A stretch of 56,600 nucleotides of DNA, from contig DASXMR010000131.1 in assembly GCA_036495525.1 (NCBI GenBank), positions 1-56,600 on the forward strand. The letters run 5' to 3'. Below are positions 51,298-56,600 of the stretch, in pieces (position 1 is the stretch's first letter; every line of letters begins with the position of its first letter). This DNA comes from DASXMR01 sp036495525 (GTDB taxonomy: Bacteria; Actinomycetota; Actinomycetes; Streptosporangiales; Streptosporangiaceae). The translations under genes and the position numbers were made by a program. The notes under the pieces are model-generated. The model did no database searches. It saw only the letters and a program-made list of their open reading frames with translations, and was not told the origin of the DNA.

Positions 51298-51422
51298 CCC
51301 GCGGCGGTCCTGCTGGCCGGTAAGCATGGCTGGCGAGCGCAGGAAACCGCGGGCAGTGCATCAGCCGCCCGGCCCGGCCGGGCCGGATGTGCTGGCCGGC
51401 CGTCGGCCGCTAGGCTCCGGGC

Positions 51423-52946
51423 ATGGCGGACAAAGGTAATGAGCAGGGGCACGGTGCCCAGCCGGAGGCCAAGGACGCGGCGGTCAAGGCCGAGGAGCCC
51501 AAGGACGACTTCGTCAGCACGCCTCACGCGATCACGGTGGGCGGCCGGGAACTGCCCTACACAGCGACCGCGGGCCGGGTGGTGCTGCGCAAGGAGATCC
51601 TGACCGACGACAAGTTCGATGGCGCGCAGGCCACCGCCGAGGTGTTCATGGTCGCGTACACGCTCGACGGGGCCGATCCGGCCACCCGCCCGGTGACGTT
51701 CGCCTTCAACGGCGGGCCCGGCTCCTCCAGCGTCTGGCTGCACCTGGGCGTCCTTGGCCCGCGGCGGGTGGTCTCGGGTGACGTCGGCGACCTCAAGCCC
51801 CCGCCGTACGCCATCACCGACAACAACGAGACCCTGCTGCGGCACTCCGACCTGGTCTTCATCGACCCGGTGTCAACCGGCTACTCGCGCGCGGCGAAGG
51901 GCGAGAAGCCGAGGGACTTCCATGGCTTCGGCGGTGACATCGAGTCGGTAGGCGAGGTGATCAGGCTCTGGACCAGCCGCAACTCACGGTGGATGTCGCC
52001 GAAGTACCTGTGCGGCGAGTCGTACGGAACGGTCAGGGCGGCGGGCCTTGCCCGGCACCTGCAGGGCCGCTACGGGATGTACCTGAACGGCATCGCGCTG
52101 ATCTCGTCGGTCATCGACTTCGGCCCGCATGAATTCGTGCCAGGCAACGACGCGCCGTACGTGATGTTCCTGCCGACTTACACGGCCATCGCTCACTACC
52201 ACGGCAAGCTCGGCGACCGGCCGCTGCGCGAGGTGCTGGACGAGGCGGAAGATTTCGCCTCGCGCGACTATCCGTGGGCGCTGGCCCGCGGCGCCCGGCT
52301 GACGCCGCAGGAGAGGTCAGCCGCGGTCGACCGGATCGCCGGCCTGACCGGCTTGTCGCCCGACTACGTGGACCGGGTCAACCTGCGGCCGGAGCACATC
52401 AGGTTCCTCACCGAGCTGCTGCGCGACCAGCGCCGCACCGTCGGCCGCATCGACGGCCGGTTTACCGGCTGGGACACCGACTACGGGCGCGAGCAGTGGA
52501 GCAGCGACCCGTCGATCAACGCGATCACCGGCCCGTACACCGCCGCGCTCAACCACTACGTCCGAGAGGAACTCGGCTACTCAAGCGACCTGCCGTACGA
52601 GATTCTCACCAGCAGGGTCAGGCCGTGGTCGTACAAGGAGTTCGAGAACCAGTACGTGCACGTGCATGACCAGCTCGCCGAGGCGATGCGGGTCAACCCG
52701 CACATGCGGGTGCACGTGGCCTGCGGTTACTACGACGCCGCGACGCCGTACTTCGCCGCCGAGCACTCGTTCGCCCAGCTGGCGATTCCCGAGGAGCTGA
52801 TCGCCAACATCGAGTTCTCCTATCACGAGGCCGGCCACATGATGTACCTGCACGAGCCAAGCCGCCTGGCGCAGTCCGCGCAGCTCGCGGCCTTCGTCGG
52901 CGCGGGTGACGTGAGCCCGGCGGCCGGCCAGGGCAGCGGCGGTTGA
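51423..52946 (+). CDS. Peptidase S10 (serine carboxypeptidase) family protein
   Basis: A 507-residue alpha/beta-hydrolase of family S10. NGGPGSSSVWLHLGVLGPR (about 97-115) is the substrate/oxyanion region, the nucleophile Ser is in LCGESYGTVRAAG (about 201), the Asp in CGYYDAATPY and the His in YHEAGHMMYLHEPS. There is no signal peptide, and the acidic/Lys-rich N-terminus suggests a cytosolic enzyme, in contrast to lysosomal or secreted eukaryotic members. The substrate is unknown. It is flanked by fabV and an SDR on the same strand. Confidence 0.9.
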   Translation: MADKGNEQGHGAQPEAKDAAVKAEEPKDDFVSTPHAITVGGRELPYTATAGRVVLRKEILTDDKFDGAQATAEVFMVAYTLDGADPATRPVTFAFNGGPGSSSVWLHLGVLGPRRVVSGDVGDLKPPPYAITDNNETLLRHSDLVFIDPVSTGYSRAAKGEKPRDFHGFGGDIESVGEVIRLWTSRNSRWMSPKYLCGESYGTVRAAGLARHLQGRYGMYLNGIALISSVIDFGPHEFVPGNDAPYVMFLPTYTAIAHYHGKLGDRPLREVLDEAEDFASRDYPWALARGARLTPQERSAAVDRIAGLTGLSPDYVDRVNLRPEHIRFLTELLRDQRRTVGRIDGRFTGWDTDYGREQWSSDPSINAITGPYTAALNHYVREELGYSSDLPYEILTSRVRPWSYKEFENQYVHVHDQLAEAMRVNPHMRVHVACGYYDAATPYFAAEHSFAQLAIPEELIANIEFSYHEAGHMMYLHEPSRLAQSAQLAAFVGAGDVSPAAGQGSGG

Positions 52947-52991
52947 GCGCCGGGACCGGGTGACGGCGGAGTGGCAGCGGCAAGGAGCAGC

Positions 52992-53759
52992 ATGAGCCTG
53001 TTTGACCTATCCGGCAAGACCGCAGTGGTCACCGGCGGCAGCCGCGGCATCGGCCTGATGATGGCTCGCGGGCTGCTGCAGGCCGGCGCGAAGGTCTACA
53101 TCAGCTCCCGCAAGGCTGATGCCTGCGCCGAGGCCGTGCAGGAGCTGGCCGGGTTCGGCCCGGTGAGCGCTGTCGCGGCTGACCTGTCGACCGAGCAGGA
53201 ATGCCTGCGGCTGGCCGCCGAGGTCGGCGACCACGAGCAGGCCGTGCACGTCCTGGTCAACAATGCCGGCGCGACCTGGGGCGCGGACCTGGAAGAGTTT
53301 CCGGCTGCCGCGTGGGACAAGGTGCTGAACCTCAACCTGAAGGCACCGTTCTTCCTCAGCCGGGCTTTCCTGCCGCTGCTGGAGGCAGCCGGCACGCCCG
53401 ACGACCCGGCCCGGATCATCAACGTCGGCAGCATCGACGGTCTGCACGTGCCGTCTCTGCCCACCTACTCCTATTCAGCCAGCAAGGCCGGCCTGCACCA
53501 CCTGACCAGGGTGCTGGCCAGGGAGCTTGGGCCGCGGCACATCACGGTGAACGCGGTCGCACCGGGGCCGTTCGAGTCCAAGATGATGGCGGCCACGCTG
53601 GCCCTGGCCGGCGACGCCATCGCGGCCGCGGCGCCGCTGCGGCGGATCGGCCGGCCCGATGACATGGCGGGCGTCGCCGTCTACCTGTCGTCGCGGGCCG
53701 GCGCGTACGTCACCGGCGCGGTCATCCCGGTGGACGGCGGCCTTGGCAGCACCGTCTGA
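52992..53759 (+). CDS. SDR family oxidoreductase
   Basis: A 255-residue classical SDR. TGGSRGIGLMMA binds the cofactor, and ISSRKADAC, with Arg/Lys after beta-2, favours NADPH. NNAGATWGAD, the Ser in INVGSIDGLHVP and YSYSASKAG (Tyr-x3-Lys) form the active site. It resembles gluconate 5-dehydrogenase or 3-oxoacyl reductases. AAGGAGC before ATG 52992 fixes the start. It lies 45 bp after the S10 gene and 37 bp before the flavin oxidoreductase gene, probably one operon. Confidence 0.88.
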   Translation: MSLFDLSGKTAVVTGGSRGIGLMMARGLLQAGAKVYISSRKADACAEAVQELAGFGPVSAVAADLSTEQECLRLAAEVGDHEQAVHVLVNNAGATWGADLEEFPAAAWDKVLNLNLKAPFFLSRAFLPLLEAAGTPDDPARIINVGSIDGLHVPSLPTYSYSASKAGLHHLTRVLARELGPRHITVNAVAPGPFESKMMAATLALAGDAIAAAAPLRRIGRPDDMAGVAVYLSSRAGAYVTGAVIPVDGGLGSTV

Positions 53760-53796
53760 GCGGAAGAATCCGGCGGCCGCCGGGGTTGGCTGGAGC

Positions 53797-54813
53797 GTGA
53801 CGGGCGTACCGCTGTCGGTTCTCGACCTCTCCCCGGTGGCCGCTGGCACTACGGCCGGCCAGGCGCTGCAGGGCACCACGCAGCTGGCCAGGCGCGCCGA
53901 GGAACTCGGCTACCAGCGATTTTGGGTGGCCGAGCATCACAACATGCCGGCCATCGCCAGCTCGGCGCCGGCCGTGCTGATCGCCCACCTGGCCGCCGCC
54001 ACCAGCACGATCAGGGTCGGCTCGGGCGGCGTGATGCTGCCCAACCACGCCCCGCTGGTCGTCGCCGAGCAGTTCGGCACCCTCGAGGCGCTGCACCCCG
54101 GCCGGATCGACCTCGGCATCGGCCGCGCGCCAGGCACCGACCAGCGCACCGCGCTCGCGCTGCGCCGCACCGTGGAGGGCCTGTCAGCCGAGGCCTTCCC
54201 GGCCGAGCTCGGTGACCTGATCGCGCTGTTCACCGGCAACGCCGAGCGGGTGCCGATCATCGCCACGCCCGGCCGCGGCGACATGCCGGCGATCTGGCTG
54301 CTCGGCTCCAGCGGCTACAGCGCCCAGCTGGCCGGGCTGCTGGGGCTGCCGTTCTCGTTCGCGCACCACTTCAGCTCCGCCAACACCGAGCCCGCGCTTG
54401 AGCTGTACCGGCGCAGCTTCCGGCCGTCCGACGTGCTGCAGCAGCCGCGCGCGATGGTCGCGGTGAGCGTGCTGTGCGCCGACACCGACGAGCGCGCCGA
54501 GTGGCTCGCAGGGCCAGCCAGGCTGTCCTGGGTGCAGCTGCGCTCCGGCAGGCCCCAGCCGCTGGCCACGCCGGAGGAAGCGGCCGCCTACCCGTACACG
54601 CCGCTGGACCGCCAGCTGGCTGCCGAGCGGTTCGCCGGCCAGGCCATCGGCTCGCCGGACACCGTGCGGCAGGCCCTGGCCGGCTTGCTGGAGCGCACGC
54701 AGGCCGACGAGCTGATGCTGACCACGATGGTCTGCGACATCAGCGACCGCATCCGGTCATTTGAGCTGGTCACCGAGAAGGTTGCCGGGGACCTGCCCGC
54801 CCCCGTCAGCTGA
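53797..54813 (+). CDS. LLM class flavin-dependent oxidoreductase (MsnO8-like)
   Basis: A 338-residue luciferase-like TIM-barrel monooxygenase. PLSVLDLSPVAAGTTAGQAL, RFWVAEHHNMPAIASSAP and RVGSGGVMLPNHAPLVVAEQF are signatures of the MsnO8 group; IDLGIGRAPGTDQRTALALR follows. It needs reduced flavin from a separate reductase. The GTG start at 53797 has GGAG only 1 nt away, so the start is uncertain, but the product then begins where relatives do. The substrate is unknown. Confidence 0.88.
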   Translation: MTGVPLSVLDLSPVAAGTTAGQALQGTTQLARRAEELGYQRFWVAEHHNMPAIASSAPAVLIAHLAAATSTIRVGSGGVMLPNHAPLVVAEQFGTLEALHPGRIDLGIGRAPGTDQRTALALRRTVEGLSAEAFPAELGDLIALFTGNAERVPIIATPGRGDMPAIWLLGSSGYSAQLAGLLGLPFSFAHHFSSANTEPALELYRRSFRPSDVLQQPRAMVAVSVLCADTDERAEWLAGPARLSWVQLRSGRPQPLATPEEAAAYPYTPLDRQLAAERFAGQAIGSPDTVRQALAGLLERTQADELMLTTMVCDISDRIRSFELVTEKVAGDLPAPVS

Positions 54814-54846
54814 CAGCTGGCTCGGGGTGCGCGAGGACCGAGCGCG

Positions 54847-55308
54847 CTAGTGCTGCCGGAAACCCACCGCTGTCAGCAGCACGAGCAGCAGGGTCACGAC
54901 GGCGAATACCCCGTGGATGACGACGACTGTTACCGGGAAGTGCCGCTCCGGCGGGACAGGCCGTTCGGCGACCAGCAACCCTGCTCCCGCCGCCCTTGCC
55001 GTCCGGCCGGCGGCGAACGACCGGTAGACGCCGATCCACCGCGCCGCCATGAACAGGCCAGTCAGCGCGACGCCGAGCAGCACGACCGCGGCGACGCGAG
55101 CGACCGCGCCGATGTCGGTCACCGCGAAGAGTCCCCAGACCACCAGGCCCCCGACGGCCAGCAGCGCGTGCGTGGAGAGGACCGGGATCGGCAGCCTGGT
55201 CGCCGCGGTGCGCTGGAACTCACGGTCGTACTCGATCAGCCAGATCGCGAGCATGAAGAGCCCGCCGGACAGTGTGATGACCCAGGTGATCAGGGCGATG
55301 ATGGCCAT
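54847..55308 (-). CDS. Hypothetical membrane protein
   Basis: A 153-residue protein with four hydrophobic segments: ITWVITLSGGLFMLAIWLI, LLAVGGLVVWGLFAV, VAAVVLLGVALTGLFMAA and TVVVIHGVFAVVTLLLVLL. GGAGG lies 7 nt before ATG 55308. IEYDREFQ after helix 1 and VPPERHFPV before helix 4 face the cytoplasm or exterior. No family is recognised with certainty. It is read alone on the minus strand, convergent with the LLM gene. Confidence 0.75.
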   Translation of the reverse strand: MAIIALITWVITLSGGLFMLAIWLIEYDREFQRTAATRLPIPVLSTHALLAVGGLVVWGLFAVTDIGAVARVAAVVLLGVALTGLFMAARWIGVYRSFAAGRTARAAGAGLLVAERPVPPERHFPVTVVVIHGVFAVVTLLLVLLTAVGFRQH

Positions 55309-55662
55309 AGCCGGACCTCCGCTCCCAACCGGCCACTTTCCAGCCTGCCGCAATCCATGCAGCCAGCAGCACTACCTCGGGCAAACTCCTGCGGTCGGGG
55401 ACAGATGTCAGCCGGTCGGCCGCGGCGAGCGCATCGAACTCAGCGATGCTCGAACTTTTGCGCGGGCGCTGTCCAGATCGCGGGATGTGCATCGTCGCGT
55501 ACATGTAGCGCCTGGCGGACCGCATCGCCCGAGGACGAGCCCTTGACCCGGCACCACGATCTCGGACCGGCGGGCGCGAGCGGCGCGGACGCATGCCTGG
55601 CGTAGGGCCGGGCACTCAGAGCTGTCCGTGGCATGAGAAGACTTCGAAGGGAGACTGACCAG
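55309..55662. other. Divergent intergenic region
   Basis: These 354 bases separate the membrane-protein gene (minus) from the VOC gene (plus). I see no gene, repeat or clear promoter in it apart from GAAGGGAGA (55646-55654), the ribosome-binding site of the VOC gene. Confidence 0.5.
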
Positions 55663-56052
55663 ATGAGTAACCCGGTCGTGCACTTCGAGATTATCGGACC
55701 GCAGCCGGAGCACCTGCGCGGCTATTACGCCCGGCTGTTCGGCTGGCAGTTCGACACCAGCGGCCGAGTAGCCGAGGCTGTCTCTGAGCCCGATAACTAC
55801 GGGTTCATCGAGCGCATCGCGACGCCGGACGGCGCCGGAATTCCCGGCGGCATCGGCGGCGGACCGGCCTTCTCCGGCCAGGCGATCTTCTACGTGGGCG
55901 TCAGCGACGTCGAGGACGCCCTGCAGCGCGCAGAGCAGCTCGGCGGCAGCCGGGTGCTCGGGCCAGTGGCTGCCCCTTCCGGGCTGGTGGTCGGGCAGTT
56001 CACCGATCCGCAGGGCAACCGCATCGGTGTCGCCGCGGCGCCGGCCAGCTGA
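55663..56052 (+). CDS. VOC family protein
   Basis: A 129-residue vicinal-oxygen-chelate (glyoxalase/bleomycin-resistance fold) protein. It starts VVHFEIIGPQPEHLRGYYARLFGWQF, the first beta-alpha-beta module, and ends TDPQGNRIGV. The His in VVHFEI is present, whereas the usual metal Glu in the last strand is not (NRIGVAAA), so metal binding is doubtful. Its stop shares a base with the next start (TGATG), implying co-translation with the DHFR-like gene. Confidence 0.88.
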   Translation: MSNPVVHFEIIGPQPEHLRGYYARLFGWQFDTSGRVAEAVSEPDNYGFIERIATPDGAGIPGGIGGGPAFSGQAIFYVGVSDVEDALQRAEQLGGSRVLGPVAAPSGLVVGQFTDPQGNRIGVAAAPAS

Positions 56053-56600
56053 TGCGCACCGTGTCAACGAGCCTGTTCATGTCGCTCGACGGCGTGGTCG
56101 AGGCCGAAAACGACTGGCAGTTCCCGTACCTGGATGAGGAGACGTTCGCGGCGCTGACCGATGACTGGGAGCGCTCGGACGCCGTACTGCTCGGCCGTCG
56201 CTCCTTTGAAGGATTCGATGATGTCCGGCGTAGCTCGCCTGACTCGCCCGTCGTGGGATTCCTCGAAAGCGTCACCCGCTACGTCGTCTCAGGCTCGGAT
56301 TACCGGCCGGGATGGGCTGGCACAACGGTCCTGACCGGCGATATCCCCGCGCAGGTGCGGCGGCTCAAAGCGCAGGCCGGCGGCAACATTCTCGTCATCG
56401 GCAGCCCGACCCTGCTTCGCTCGCTGCTGATCAGTCAGCTGCTCGACACCTTCGCCGTGACCGTGCTCCCGATCCTGGTGGGTGCCGGTCCGCGGCTGAT
56501 ACCCGACGACGCAGGCGACACGGCGATCAGCCGTTTCCCGCTGACCCTGGCCGGGTGTCGGCGACTCGGCAACGGCACGATGCACCTGACCTATCAGAAG
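56052..56600 (+). CDS. Dihydrofolate reductase family protein, 3' partial
   Basis: An ATG at 56052 opens a frame that runs to the window end without a stop: 183 codons. The product begins MRTVSTSLFMSLDGVVEAE, then AVLLGRRSFEGF and ILVIGSPTLLRSLL, with PILVGAGPRLI near the end. This is the RibD C-terminal/DHFR-like fold common in actinobacteria. The role may be an NADPH-dependent reductase, with an unknown substrate. Family members are usually about 190 residues, so only a few residues are missing. Confidence 0.88.
   Translation, partial: MRTVSTSLFMSLDGVVEAENDWQFPYLDEETFAALTDDWERSDAVLLGRRSFEGFDDVRRSSPDSPVVGFLESVTRYVVSGSDYRPGWAGTTVLTGDIPAQVRRLKAQAGGNILVIGSPTLLRSLLISQLLDTFAVTVLPILVGAGPRLIPDDAGDTAISRFPLTLAGCRRLGNGTMHLTYQK

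Noticed and set aside
55408..56067. Minus-strand frame opposite the VOC gene
   Set aside because: It is the reverse of the VOC gene, which has a good ribosome-binding site and clear family motifs.

Overview
The window is about 56.6 kb of very GC-rich chromosomal DNA with dense genes, frequent 1-4 bp stop/start overlaps and GTG/TTG starts. The gene content points to an Actinomycetota bacterium, probably a soil lineage near Streptosporangiales/Streptomycetales. Markers for this are a SufR-SufBD-ferredoxin-SufCSUT operon, an acVLRF1 peptidyl-tRNA hydrolase, an SCO6745-type protein, an SseB-like protein and a long-form LeuA. No tRNA, rRNA, IS element, CRISPR array or phage gene was seen. This looks like ordinary chromosome with small catabolic and transport cassettes.

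Layout. (1) 1-6.2 kb: L-rhamnose utilisation, with a sugar-binding protein (cut by the window start), mutarotase, isomerase, aldolase/dehydrogenase fusion and rhamnulokinase, closed by a strong hairpin. (2) 6.3-9.2 kb, minus strand: a sulfonate/taurine/nitrate-type ABC importer. (3) 9.3-14 kb: a small lipoprotein, a GH15 glycosidase, a sulfotransferase-like protein and an SDR. (4) 14-20 kb, minus strand: an ABC exporter, an enoyl-CoA hydratase-like protein, a small HTH protein, an ABC-F ATPase and acVLRF1. The last two act on ribosomes in other organisms. (5) 20-23 kb: an SseB-like protein and an ABC-2 exporter pair behind a 20-bp perfect palindrome. (6) 23-26 kb, minus strand: a GDT1/TMEM165 transporter behind a yybP-ykoY (Mn2+) riboswitch, and leuA behind a leucine leader peptide. 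A GNAT acetyltransferase remnant lies 3' of the transporter gene. (7) 26-33 kb, minus strand: the full SUF Fe-S assembly operon, with a SufR-type operator in front of sufR. (8) 33-35.5 kb: an SCO6745-family protein coupled to a cytochrome P450. (9) 35.9-42.6 kb: a five-gene peptide-type ABC importer and a convergent GntR/FadR-family regulator. (10) 43-49.3 kb: a gamma-glutamylated amine catabolic set (permease, glutamine-synthetase-like ligase, aldehyde dehydrogenase, SDR, class I amidotransferase hydrolase). (11) 49.3-56.6 kb: a membrane protein, FabV enoyl reductase, an S10 serine carboxypeptidase-like protein, an SDR, an LLM flavin oxidoreductase, a membrane protein, a VOC protein and a DHFR-like protein cut by the window end.

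Four RNA or DNA regulatory signals can be read directly and agree with the gene they precede: the Mn2+ riboswitch, the Leu-Leu-Leu leader peptide, the ACACT-N5-TGTGA SufR-like site and the TetR-like palindrome. A second theme is in-frame tandem-repeat growth: 18-bp units encoding A-N-G-S-like hexapeptides occur in both SufU and an ABC exporter linker, 15-bp units in the SCO6745-family protein, and a roughly 50-residue low-complexity insertion in the P450. No wholly new multi-gene system is evident. The strongest candidates for follow-up are the ABC-F/acVLRF1 neighbourhood, the SCO6745-P450 couple and the amine cassette in which an SDR stands where a flavin oxidase would be expected.
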